From Amycolatopsis alkalitolerans (GTDB lineage Bacteria; Actinomycetota; Actinomycetes; Mycobacteriales; Pseudonocardiaceae): 64,000 bases of DNA. Within the stretch, counting starts at the first letter, position 1, and each line of letters begins with the position of its first letter. Made by a program: the position numbers and the translations under genes. The notes below the pieces were generated by a model. The model worked only from the letters and a program-made list of their open reading frames with translations, did no database searches and was not told the origin of the DNA. The stretch spans positions 124,001-188,000 of the forward strand of contig NZ_VDFW01000011.1 of NCBI RefSeq assembly GCF_006152065.1. The letters are read 5' to 3'. Positions 18,631-26,777 of the stretch are shown here, piece by piece.

Positions 18631-19596
18631 GTGGCGGACTCCGCCCCCGAAAGCCGCCGGTCGCGGCGGCGCAAGCGCAGCCGTCGGCACAATCCCGACG
18701 GCACCATGACGCTCGTCGAGCACATCTACGAGTTCCGCAGGCGGCTCGGCTGGGCCCTGCTCGCGCTCGTCATCGGCGGCATCTTCGGCTTCGTCTGGTT
18801 CCAGACGAGGCTCGGTCCCGTCGAGTCGCTCGGTCAGCTGATGAACGGCCCGTACTGCGGGATCCCGGCGAACCGCCTGCTGCCAGGGACGATCGGGCCC
18901 GACGGCACCTGCCGGCTGCTGCAGACGGCGCCGTTCGAAGGCATCATGATCCAGCTGAAGGTCGGTCTGGCGGCCGGCGCGGTGCTCACCTCGCCGTTCT
19001 GGCTGTACCAGCTGTGGGCGTTCATCGCCCCGGGCCTGTACTCGAAGGAGCGCAAGTACGCGCTGATCTTCGTCGGCTTCGCGAGCGTCCTGTTCGCGGC
19101 CGGCGCGGTCCTGGCGTACCTGCTGGTGCCGCACGCGTTCAAGGCGCTGATGAGCTTCGGCGGCGACTTCTTCACCACCGCGCTCACCGCGGACAAGTAC
19201 ATCTCGTTCGTACTGTCGCTGCTGGTGATCTTCGGGGTGAGCTTCGAGCTGCCGCTGCTGGTGGTCATGCTCAACCTCGTCGGGGTGGTCAAGTACGCCC
19301 AGCTGAAGAAGTGGCGCCGCGGCATCGTCTTCCTGCTGTTCGTCTTCGCCGCATTCGCGACCCCGGGTTCGGACCCGTTCTCGATGCTGGGGCTGGCCGG
19401 TGCGCTGACGGTCCTGTTCGAGGTCGCGATCCAGATCGCGCGGATCAACGACAAGCGCAGGGAGCGCCGGCGCCAGGAAGAGGGCTGGGACGAGGTCCCC
19501 GACGACGAGGCCGCCCCGTTCGACTACACCCCGAGCACGATCGACGAACCGGCCCCGGAGGCGGCGGGCAAGACCAGCACCGACGACATCACCTAG
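18631..19596 (+). CDS. tatC: Sec-independent protein translocase subunit TatC
   Basis: A 321-residue, six-helix membrane protein that recognises twin-arginine signal peptides. MTLVEHIYEFRRRLGWALLAL is the conserved N-terminal motif with the signal-binding Glu. SPFWLYQLWAFIAPGLYSKERKY contains the FxxPgL signature between helices 2 and 3. The N-terminus has an extra 25 basic residues (SRRRKRSRRHN) and the C-terminal 60 residues are acidic and disordered, both common in actinobacteria. The GTG start is preceded by a GGGG-type site. It is four bases upstream of the lipid-kinase gene. Confidence 0.96.
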   Translation: MADSAPESRRSRRRKRSRRHNPDGTMTLVEHIYEFRRRLGWALLALVIGGIFGFVWFQTRLGPVESLGQLMNGPYCGIPANRLLPGTIGPDGTCRLLQTAPFEGIMIQLKVGLAAGAVLTSPFWLYQLWAFIAPGLYSKERKYALIFVGFASVLFAAGAVLAYLLVPHAFKALMSFGGDFFTTALTADKYISFVLSLLVIFGVSFELPLLVVMLNLVGVVKYAQLKKWRRGIVFLLFVFAAFATPGSDPFSMLGLAGALTVLFEVAIQIARINDKRRERRRQEEGWDEVPDDEAAPFDYTPSTIDEPAPEAAGKTSTDDIT

Positions 19597-19599
19597 GCC

Positions 19600-20442
19600 G
19601 TGCGGGCGGCGCTGGCCGTGCACCGCGACTCCGGGCGCGGGGCGGCTCTGAGCATCGCCGGCGTGGTCGCCGAGCGGTTGCGTGAGCACGTCGAGCACCT
19701 CGAACTGTGCACGGGTGCGCTGCCGGAGCACGGGTTCGACGTGCTCGTCGCGCTCGGCGGGGACGGAGCCGTGCACCAGGCCGTCCAGCACTGCGCGGGC
19801 ACCGGCGTGGCGCTGGGACTGGTGACCGCGGGCAACGGCAACGACTTCGCCCGCGCGCTCGGGATCCCGCTCGACCCGCTCGGCTCCCTCGAAACGCTGC
19901 TGACCGGGCTGCGTGAGGGCCGGCGGCGGCACCTCGATCTCGGCAAGGCCGGTTCGCGCTGGTTCGCGACCGTGCTGTGCGCGGGGTTCGACGCCGGGGT
20001 CGCCCGCCGCGCGGCCACCCTGCGCCGGCCTCGCGGGCCCCACCGCTACGACGTGGCGGTCGTCGCGGAACTCGCCCGTTTCCGGCCACGGCCGGTGACG
20101 GTCCAGACCGAACACGAGCGGTTCGAGCTCGACGCGACGCTGGTGGCGATCGGGAACACGCCCTACTACGGCGGCGGGATGCCGATCTGCCCGGCGGCCC
20201 GGCCCGACGACGGCCTGTTCGACGTCACGATCGTCGGCGCCGCGAGCCGCCTCGACCTGGTCCGGATGCTGCCGAAGCTGCGCACCGGCGCCCACCTGGC
20301 CCACCGCGCGGTCCGGACGCTGCGCGCGCGGGAGATCCGGCTCGGCGGGGCGGAGCTCCCGGTCGCCGCGGACGGCGAGATCCTCGGCCCCTCGCCGGTC
20401 CTCGCCCGCTGCGTGCCCGGCGCGCTCACCATGGTCGCGTGA
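19600..20442 (+). CDS. Diacylglycerol/lipid kinase family protein
   Basis: A 280-residue member of the DAGK catalytic (PF00781-type) family, which phosphorylates diacylglycerol, sphingoid bases or phosphatidylinositol-like lipids. GGDG at residues 53-56 with VTAGNGNDFAR nearby forms the ATP-binding motif. The C-terminal IGNTPYYGGGMPICPAARPDDGLFDV pattern is the usual second half. The protein begins directly at the first strand and is a little short at the N-terminus. It starts three bases after the tatC stop, so it is probably in the tat transcript. Substrate unknown. Confidence 0.85.
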   Translation: MRAALAVHRDSGRGAALSIAGVVAERLREHVEHLELCTGALPEHGFDVLVALGGDGAVHQAVQHCAGTGVALGLVTAGNGNDFARALGIPLDPLGSLETLLTGLREGRRRHLDLGKAGSRWFATVLCAGFDAGVARRAATLRRPRGPHRYDVAVVAELARFRPRPVTVQTEHERFELDATLVAIGNTPYYGGGMPICPAARPDDGLFDVTIVGAASRLDLVRMLPKLRTGAHLAHRAVRTLRAREIRLGGAELPVAADGEILGPSPVLARCVPGALTMVA

Positions 20443-20473
20443 CGTGCCCTCAGCCGTGGACGTGACGCCCCGG

Positions 20474-20479
20474 TAGCCT
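20474..20479 (+). promoter_or_regulatory. -10 box of a leaderless helY promoter
   Basis: TAGCCT ends six bases before the GTG of helY, repeating the spacing seen at dop and pafA. Confidence 0.45.
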
Positions 20480-20485
20480 GGCGAG

Positions 20486-23236
20486 GTGGCCGCTAGCCCT
20501 TCTCCCTCTCCGGCCGAGGCTTATCAGGCTTCGCGGCGCCGGGGCAGGTATCCCCAGCTGACCCGTTTCGCGGCGGAGGCGGCGTTCGAGTTCGACGAGT
20601 TCCAGATCCGCGGCTGCGAAGCCCTCGAAGGCGGGCACGGCGTGCTGGTGTGCGCGCCCACCGGCGCCGGCAAGACCGTCGTCGGCGAGTTCGCCGTGCA
20701 CCTCGCGCTCGCCGAAGGCCGCAAATGCTTCTACACCACGCCGATCAAGGCCCTGTCGAACCAGAAGTACAACGATCTCGTCGACCGGTACGGCACGGAA
20801 GCGGTCGGCCTGCTCACCGGCGACACCGCGATCAACGGCAGTGCGCAGATCGTCGTGATGACCACCGAGGTGCTGCGCAACATGCTCTACGCGGGCTCCT
20901 CGGCGCTGACCGACCTCGGCTACGTGGTGATGGACGAGATCCACTACCTGGCCGACCGGTTCCGCGGCGCGGTGTGGGAGGAGGTCATCCTCCACCTGCC
21001 CGAGTACGTGCGGGTGGTGGGCCTGTCCGCGACGGTGAGCAACGCCGAGGAGTTCGGCGAGTGGCTCGTCGAGGTACGCGGGGACACCACGGTCGTCGTT
21101 GACGAGCACCGGCCGGTTCCGTTGTGGCAGCACATGATGGTCGGCAACCGGATGATGGACCTGTTCGCCGTCGACAGCGGCGCCGGGGAGGCCATGAACC
21201 CGGGCCTGCTGCGGCGCGTCGAGGAGGTCGGGCGGCTGCACGCTCCCGCCGGGTCGCGGGGCCCGCGCAACCGGGGGCGCCAGCAGTTTCGCGGCCCGCG
21301 CTTCCGGCCACCGTCCCGTGTGGACATCCTGACCCGGCTCGACGCCGCCGGGCTGCTGCCCGCGATCGTGTTCATCTTCTCGCGGGCCGGCTGCGACGCG
21401 GCCGTCGCCCAGTGCACCCGGGCGGGCCTGCGGCTCAACACGCCCGAGGAGAGCGGCCAGGTCCGGAAGATCATCGCCGAGCACACCGGTGACCTGCCCG
21501 AGGGCGACCTGGGCGTGCTGGGCTACTGGGAATGGCGCGAGGCGCTGGAAGCCGGGGTCGCGAGCCATCACGCCGGGCTGCTGCCGGCGTTCAAGGAGAC
21601 CGTCGAGGAGCTGTTCGTCCGCGGGCTGGTGAAGGTCGTGTTCGCGACCGAAACGCTCGCGCTCGGCATCAACATGCCGGCCCGCACGGTCGTGCTCGAA
21701 CGCCTGGTCAAGTACAACGGCGAGGCGCATGTCGATCTGACGCCGGGGGAGTACACGCAGCTGACCGGCCGCGCCGGGCGTCGCGGGATCGACGTCGAGG
21801 GGCACGCCGTCGTCGTCTGGCAGCCCGGGGTCGATCCGAAACAGGTCGCGGGGCTCGCCTCGACGCGGACGTACCCGCTGCGGTCGTCCTTCCGGCCCGG
21901 CTACAACATGGCGATCAATCTCGTCGCCCAGCTCGGCCCGGAGAAGGCGCGGGAACTGCTGGAGCAGTCCTTCGCGCAGTTCCAGGCCGACCGGTCGGTG
22001 GTGGGGCTGGCCCGGCGCATCGAGAAGAACCGCGACGCGCTGGACGGCTACGCCGAAGCGATCACCGGCGACTTCGACGAGATGCTCGAGTATGTCGCGC
22101 TCCGCAAGAAGATCTCGGACCGGGAGAAGGCGCTTTCCAGGCAGAACGGCGCCGCCCGCCGGGCCAGCACCGCGGACTCGCTGGAGAAACTGCGCAAGGG
22201 CGACGTGATCGCCGTGCCCGCCGGGCGCCGCGCGGGGCTCGCGGTCGTGATCGACCCGGGGCTCGACCCGGTCCGCGAACCGCGCCCCGTGGTGGTCACC
22301 GAGGACCGCTGGGCCGGGCCACTGTCCCTTTCGGACTTTCCGGCACCCGTGGAACCGTTGGGGCGCCTGAAACTGCCCAAGCACGTCGAGCTCCGCTCGC
22401 CCAAGACCCGGCGGGACATCGCGTCCAGCCTGCGGAACACGGGTATCTCGGTTCCCTCGCGCCAGCGTCGCCGGTCGAGTGCGAACGACGACGCCGAGCT
22501 GGCGATGCTCCGCCGTGAACTGCGCGCGCACCCGTGCCACGGGCTCGCCGAGCGCGAGGCGAACCTGCGCTGGGTCGAGCGGTACCAGCGCCTGCAGGAC
22601 GAGACCGCGCAGCTGGAGCGCCGGGTCGCCGCGACAACGCATTCGCTCGCGCGCGCCTTCGACCGCATCCGCGACCTGCTCGACGAGCGGGGCTACCTCG
22701 GCAAGGGCGAGAACCGGATCACCGAGCACGGCCAGCGGCTGGCCCGGCTCTACAGCGAATCGGATCTGCTCGCCGCGGAATGCATCCGCCACGACGTGTG
22801 GAACGGCCTGAACCCGGCCGAGCTCGCCGCCGTCGTGTCGACGCTGGTGTTCGAGGCGCGCCGGGACTCGCCCGGCCAGGCGAGGCTGCCTTCGGGCGCG
22901 GTGCCGCGGGCCTGGCAGGACACCGCGCGGCTGTGGTCGGAGCTGGCCGAGGACGAGCGCCGTTACCGGCTCGACCGCACGCGTGAACCCGATCCCGGGT
23001 TCGCCTGGCCCGTCTACCGCTGGGCCCGCGGGGAATCGCTGGAGCAGGTGCTCACCGCGGCCGCGGCCAACGGGCAGGAGCTGTCCGCGGGTGACTTCGT
23101 GCGCTGGGCACGCCAGGTGATCGACCTGCTCGACCAGATCCGGACCGTGCTGGGCCGCCACGACCAGGTCGGCGCGGCGGCCGCGAAGGCGGTCAAGGCA
23201 TTGCGGCGGGGTGTCGTCGCGGCCGGGGCCGAGTAG
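20486..23236 (+). CDS. helY: Superfamily 2 DExH-box RNA helicase HelY (Ski2/Mtr4-like)
   Basis: A 916-residue ATP-dependent helicase. Motif I is APTGAGKT (57-64), motif II is DEIH (150-153), and motif III SAT and motif VI QLTGRAGRRGID are present. The C-terminal third contains the rRNA-processing-like linker and a DSHCT domain (about 740-910). Actinobacterial HelY resembles eukaryotic Ski2/Mtr4 helicases that feed RNA to exonucleases. Equivalent to Rv2092c, which also follows tatA-tatC. An internal insertion rich in Arg and Gly (about 245-275) may bind RNA. Confidence 0.9.
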   Translation: MAASPSPSPAEAYQASRRRGRYPQLTRFAAEAAFEFDEFQIRGCEALEGGHGVLVCAPTGAGKTVVGEFAVHLALAEGRKCFYTTPIKALSNQKYNDLVDRYGTEAVGLLTGDTAINGSAQIVVMTTEVLRNMLYAGSSALTDLGYVVMDEIHYLADRFRGAVWEEVILHLPEYVRVVGLSATVSNAEEFGEWLVEVRGDTTVVVDEHRPVPLWQHMMVGNRMMDLFAVDSGAGEAMNPGLLRRVEEVGRLHAPAGSRGPRNRGRQQFRGPRFRPPSRVDILTRLDAAGLLPAIVFIFSRAGCDAAVAQCTRAGLRLNTPEESGQVRKIIAEHTGDLPEGDLGVLGYWEWREALEAGVASHHAGLLPAFKETVEELFVRGLVKVVFATETLALGINMPARTVVLERLVKYNGEAHVDLTPGEYTQLTGRAGRRGIDVEGHAVVVWQPGVDPKQVAGLASTRTYPLRSSFRPGYNMAINLVAQLGPEKARELLEQSFAQFQADRSVVGLARRIEKNRDALDGYAEAITGDFDEMLEYVALRKKISDREKALSRQNGAARRASTADSLEKLRKGDVIAVPAGRRAGLAVVIDPGLDPVREPRPVVVTEDRWAGPLSLSDFPAPVEPLGRLKLPKHVELRSPKTRRDIASSLRNTGISVPSRQRRRSSANDDAELAMLRRELRAHPCHGLAEREANLRWVERYQRLQDETAQLERRVAATTHSLARAFDRIRDLLDERGYLGKGENRITEHGQRLARLYSESDLLAAECIRHDVWNGLNPAELAAVVSTLVFEARRDSPGQARLPSGAVPRAWQDTARLWSELAEDERRYRLDRTREPDPGFAWPVYRWARGESLEQVLTAAAANGQELSAGDFVRWARQVIDLLDQIRTVLGRHDQVGAAAAKAVKALRRGVVAAGAE

Positions 23237-23304
23237 CGCTTCCGGGTGCACCTGGGCGTGTGGTTGGATCGCGCAGAGCGAGACGGGCGCGGATTGGAGT
23301 CGCG

Positions 23305-23859
23305 ATGAGCACGCCATACGGCGGCAACGACCCTCAGCAGTGGGGCCAGCAGCCGTACCCCCAGCAGCCCCCGCAGGGGTACCCGCCCTCCGGCGGGTTT
23401 CCCGCGCAAGGCTATCCGCAGCAGCCGCCGCCGCAGTACGGGCAGTACCCGCAACAGCCGGGGTACCCGCCGCAACAGCAGTATCAGCAGCCCTACTACG
23501 GCCAGCAGCCGCCCGGGTTCGGTGCGCCGGCGCCGCAGCGTAAGGGGCGGGGGACGCTGCTGTGGATCGTCGGCGGCGTGGTGGTCGTCGTGCTCGTGGC
23601 GCTGGGCATCACCGGGTTCGTGACGCCCGGGTTCTTCGTCACGAAGGTGCTCGACCAGACCGCGGTGCAGGACGGGGTCAAGCAGACGCTCTCGACCTAC
23701 GGGGTCACCGCGGACAGCGTCTCCTGCCCGGCGAAGCAGGAGGTCAAGGCGGGCACGACGTTCACCTGCACCGCGACGGTCAACGGCAAGCAGCAGCAGG
23801 TCACCGTCACCGTGCTGGACACCGCCGGCAACTACCAGGTCGGCCGGCCCCAGGGGTAA
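23305..23859 (+). CDS. Proline/glutamine-rich membrane protein with DUF4333 domain
   Basis: A 184-residue protein. Residues 1-75 are a cytosolic arm of Pro/Gln/Tyr/Gly repeats, one membrane helix spans about 85-108, and a DUF4333 domain (about 112-184) lies outside the cell. The domain has the usual two cysteines (VSCP and FTCTATV), likely a disulfide, and the VTVTVLDTAGNYQV strand. Start at ATG 23305 with GGAG upstream. It matches Rv2091c in position and architecture, directly after helY. An Eis-like gene follows; the same DUF4333-plus-Eis pairing recurs at 25132-26761. Confidence 0.82.
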   Translation: MSTPYGGNDPQQWGQQPYPQQPPQGYPPSGGFPAQGYPQQPPPQYGQYPQQPGYPPQQQYQQPYYGQQPPGFGAPAPQRKGRGTLLWIVGGVVVVVLVALGITGFVTPGFFVTKVLDQTAVQDGVKQTLSTYGVTADSVSCPAKQEVKAGTTFTCTATVNGKQQQVTVTVLDTAGNYQVGRPQG

Positions 23860-23900
23860 ACCGGTGGCCGCGGGTGCCGGCCTTCGCGAGGATCGGGTAC

Positions 23901-25100
23901 GTGAGCGACTACACCGTCCGCGTCCTGCGGCCCGACGAGACCCGTGAGGCCGCCGACCTGTTCCGCACCGCCCTGCTCGTCCCGCCGCTGAAGGACGAGG
24001 AGGTGCCCTACGCCGAGCGGATGTACCAGCCGGGGCGGGCCCTCGGCGCGTTCGACACGGAGCTGATCGGCACCGCCCGTTCCTTCGACGCCGAGCTGAC
24101 CGTGCCCGGCGGTGAACCCGTGCCGTTCGCCGCGGTCACCGGCGTCGGCGTGCGCGCCGACCGTACCCGCCGCGGGGTGCTGGGCCGGCTGATGCGCGCG
24201 CAGCTGACCGAGCTGGCCGGGCGTGGCGTCCCGCTCGCGGCGCTGTACGCGAGCGAAGGGCCGATCTACGGCCGGTTCGGGTACGGGGTGGCGACCGTCG
24301 TGCACGACTACCAGGTCGAGCGGCGCCGCGCGGTGCTGCGGCCCGAGGTCCCGGCGGGCGGCGAGATCGAGCTGCTGCGCCTGGACGCGGCGGTCGAGCG
24401 GCTCCCGGCGCTGTATGCCGGGCTGCCGCGGACCCGGTCTGGCAGCATGACGCGCCCGGCCTACTGGTGGCCCGGGATGGAGCGGACCGCGCGCCAGTCG
24501 GACACCCCGCCGGTGACGATCGTCCACCATGGACCGAACGGGCCCGAAGGCTACGCGATCTACCGTGTCAACCGGAAGAGCTGGCAGGATCCGTCCATTT
24601 TGGAGGTCGCGGACCTGCGTGCGGCGACGGCGGAGGCCTTCGCCGGGCTGTGGCGGTACCTGCTGGCCGTCGATCTCGTCGACACCATCGAGGCCCCGGG
24701 CCGTCCGCTCGACGAGCCGATCCCGCTGCTGTTCGCCGACCCGCGTGCCGCGAAGGTCACCGGCGGCGGTGACGATCTGTGGCTCCGCCTGGTCGACGTC
24801 CCGGCGGCACTGGCCGCGCGGGAGTACGAGGGTGAGCCGGTGGTACTGGAGGTCACCGATCCGGTGCTGACGGCGAACTCGGGCCGTTACCGCGTCGGCC
24901 CAGAAGGGGTGACTCGGGCCGAGGCGCCCGCCCAGCTGGGGCTCGGCGTGGACGCGCTGGCGATGCTGTACTTCGGCGCCTGGGCGGCCTCCGCGCTGGT
25001 CACGGCGGGCCGGATCCAGGTAGCCGGGCCGGATGACGCCGAGCGCGCGGACCGGCTGTTCGCCACCCGCCCGCCGGCCTGGTGTGGTACACACTTCTGA
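23901..25100 (+). CDS. Eis-like GNAT family N-acetyltransferase (first copy)
   Basis: A 399-residue acetyltransferase of the Eis family: two GNAT folds followed by a sterol-carrier-protein-like domain. GVGVRADRTRRGVLGRLMRAQL (about 82-103) is the acetyl-CoA pyrophosphate loop. YASEGPIYGRFGYGVA follows, with the conserved tyrosine. The protein ends CGTHF, where the terminal carboxylate of Phe takes part in catalysis in Eis. Eis enzymes acetylate amines, including aminoglycosides and protein lysines; the natural substrate here is unknown. Start GTG at 23901 gives the expected SDYTVRVLRPDE. A paralogue lies 455 bases downstream. Confidence 0.87.
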   Translation: MSDYTVRVLRPDETREAADLFRTALLVPPLKDEEVPYAERMYQPGRALGAFDTELIGTARSFDAELTVPGGEPVPFAAVTGVGVRADRTRRGVLGRLMRAQLTELAGRGVPLAALYASEGPIYGRFGYGVATVVHDYQVERRRAVLRPEVPAGGEIELLRLDAAVERLPALYAGLPRTRSGSMTRPAYWWPGMERTARQSDTPPVTIVHHGPNGPEGYAIYRVNRKSWQDPSILEVADLRAATAEAFAGLWRYLLAVDLVDTIEAPGRPLDEPIPLLFADPRAAKVTGGGDDLWLRLVDVPAALAAREYEGEPVVLEVTDPVLTANSGRYRVGPEGVTRAEAPAQLGLGVDALAMLYFGAWAASALVTAGRIQVAGPDDAERADRLFATRPPAWCGTHF

Positions 25101-25131
25101 CCACACTGGACTTCGGAGCTCGGGGGGAACC

Positions 25132-25512
25132 GTGTCTCGGGGTGCCCGATTCTGGGCCGGCCTGGCCGGCGCGGGCGTCATGCTACTCGCCGGCTGCGAT
25201 TCCTCCGGCGGCGATCAGCCGCCGCCGACCTCGCTGGGCGGCACGTCGGGCGGTGGCGCGCCTTCGGCCGGCACGACCCTGCCCCCGGCGCCGCGCGTGT
25301 TCGACACCGGGGCGCTGCAGAACGGCGTGCGCCAGGTCCTCACCCAGTCCTACGGGCTCACCGACGTGACGGGGGTGCGCTGCCCGTCCGGGCAGGCCGT
25401 GCAGGTCGGCGTGTCCTTCGACTGCGCGGTGACGGTTGCGGGCGAACCCAAGTCCGTCACGCTGACGGTGCAGACCGCCGACGGTACCTACCAGGTGTCC
25501 GCGCCGAAGTGA
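25132..25512 (+). CDS. DUF4333 lipoprotein
   Basis: A 126-residue lipoprotein with a signal peptide ending in the lipobox LAGC (cysteine at residue 22). A Pro/Gly/Ser linker precedes a DUF4333 domain (about 60-126) with two cysteines (VRCP and FDCAVTV). It is the secreted counterpart of the membrane-anchored DUF4333 protein at 23305. GTG start with GGGGGGAA upstream. It lies between two Eis-like genes, forming a repeated pair. Confidence 0.8.
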   Translation: MSRGARFWAGLAGAGVMLLAGCDSSGGDQPPPTSLGGTSGGGAPSAGTTLPPAPRVFDTGALQNGVRQVLTQSYGLTDVTGVRCPSGQAVQVGVSFDCAVTVAGEPKSVTLTVQTADGTYQVSAPK

Positions 25513-25555
25513 AATTCGCATGCTTCGCGGCGGGGGAGCGGGCAGTATCACGGGA

Positions 25556-26761
25556 GTGACCGACTTCGAGATCCGTTTGCTGAGCGAGGGCGAGCAGCGT
25601 GCGACCCACGAGATGCTCGGCCGTGCCTTCCACGATCCGCGACTGACCGACGAGGAATGGGAAAGGCTGGCCTCCGCGTTCCCGGCCGACCGCAAGTTCG
25701 GCGCATTCGACGGGGACGCGGTGATCGGCGCCGCCAGCTCGTTCGGCACGGAACTGGCGGTGCCGGGCGGCAAGGCCGTGCCCGCCGCCGCGGTGGACGG
25801 GGTCGGCGTCCGTCCCGACCGCACCCGGCGCGGGGTGGCGACGGCGCTGATGCACGCGCAGCTGCGTGACTGTGCCGATCGGGGTGAGGTTGTGGCGTAC
25901 CTGCGCGCGAGCGAGGCGACGATCTACGGCCGTTTCGGTTACGGCGTCTCGGCACGCTGGAAGTCCCTGCGGATCGACACCTCGCACGCCCGGTTCCGCG
26001 ACGACGCTCCGGCCGGGGGCACCGTGCGGCTGCTGGAACCCGACGAGGCGCACGAGCTGCTGCCCGCGCTGTACGACCGGATCGGCCTGCACCGCCCCGG
26101 CATGATCGCGCGCACGGAGCGCTGGTGGTCCTGGGGCCATCCGCGGATGATCGACGAGCATGTCACCGCCGTCCACAGTGGACCTGACGGTGACGACGGT
26201 TTCGTTCTGTACAAACCGCATGATCGCCGGACGCTGGACCGGCCGGAGGCGGGCGTGGCACTACTGGCGGCCGATCTGCACGCCGCGAACCTCGGCGCGC
26301 TCGTGGGTCTGTGGCGGTTCCTGCTCGGCGTGGACCTGGTCGGGCAGGTCGTCGCGTACCGGCCGCTGGACGAGCCGATCGGCCTGCTGCTCACCGATCC
26401 GCGGGCCTGCGAGGTCACCAGGCTGGAGGACAACACGTGGCTGCGCGTGCTGGACGTACCGGCGGCGCTCGCCGCGCGGGCCTACGGCCAGGCCGCGCCG
26501 GTGGTCATCGAGTTCGTGGATCCGTTGCTGGCGGCCAACTCCGGCCGGTACCGCATCTCGCCCGACGGAGCCGAGCGGACCGGCGCGCCCGCCGGCCTCC
26601 GGCTCGGCCCCGAGGCGTTCGGGATGCTGTACCTGGGCGACCGCGCGCCCAGCCTGCTCGCCGCGCTGGGCCGGGTCGAGGTGCTGAACCCGGCGGCGCT
26701 CCCCGCCGCGGACCGCCTCTTCGAGACGCCACTAACCCCACACTGCGGCACCCGCTTCTAA
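25556..26761 (+). CDS. Eis-like GNAT family N-acetyltransferase (second copy)
   Basis: A 401-residue paralogue of the gene at 23901, with the same order of motifs. GVGVRPDRTRRGVATALMHAQL is the acetyl-CoA loop, RASEATIYGRFGYGVS follows, and the terminus is CGTRF. Start GTG at 25556 gives TDFEIRLLSEGEQR, aligned with the first copy; a longer frame from 25520 adds a glycine-rich segment without support. Residues 150 onward (about FRDDAPAGGTVRLLEPDEAHELLPALYDRI) diverge more, hinting at a different substrate. It converges with an ABC permease gene across a short GC-rich palindrome. Confidence 0.87.
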   Translation: MTDFEIRLLSEGEQRATHEMLGRAFHDPRLTDEEWERLASAFPADRKFGAFDGDAVIGAASSFGTELAVPGGKAVPAAAVDGVGVRPDRTRRGVATALMHAQLRDCADRGEVVAYLRASEATIYGRFGYGVSARWKSLRIDTSHARFRDDAPAGGTVRLLEPDEAHELLPALYDRIGLHRPGMIARTERWWSWGHPRMIDEHVTAVHSGPDGDDGFVLYKPHDRRTLDRPEAGVALLAADLHAANLGALVGLWRFLLGVDLVGQVVAYRPLDEPIGLLLTDPRACEVTRLEDNTWLRVLDVPAALAARAYGQAAPVVIEFVDPLLAANSGRYRISPDGAERTGAPAGLRLGPEAFGMLYLGDRAPSLLAALGRVEVLNPAALPAADRLFETPLTPHCGTRF

Positions 26762-26774
26762 CCCCCGCGGGGGT
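26761..26774. terminator. Short GC-rich palindrome between convergent genes
   Basis: ACCCCCGCGGGGGT is a perfect 14-bp palindrome starting at the last base of the Eis-like stop codon and ending three bases before the convergent permease stop. It could form a small hairpin in either transcript. Confidence 0.45.
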
Positions 26775-26777
26775 GGG

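Noticed and set aside
20450-23317. 955-codon open frame on the minus strand opposite helY
   Set aside because: It is the antisense shadow of helY, which has all helicase motifs. Long antisense frames are expected in DNA with this GC content.
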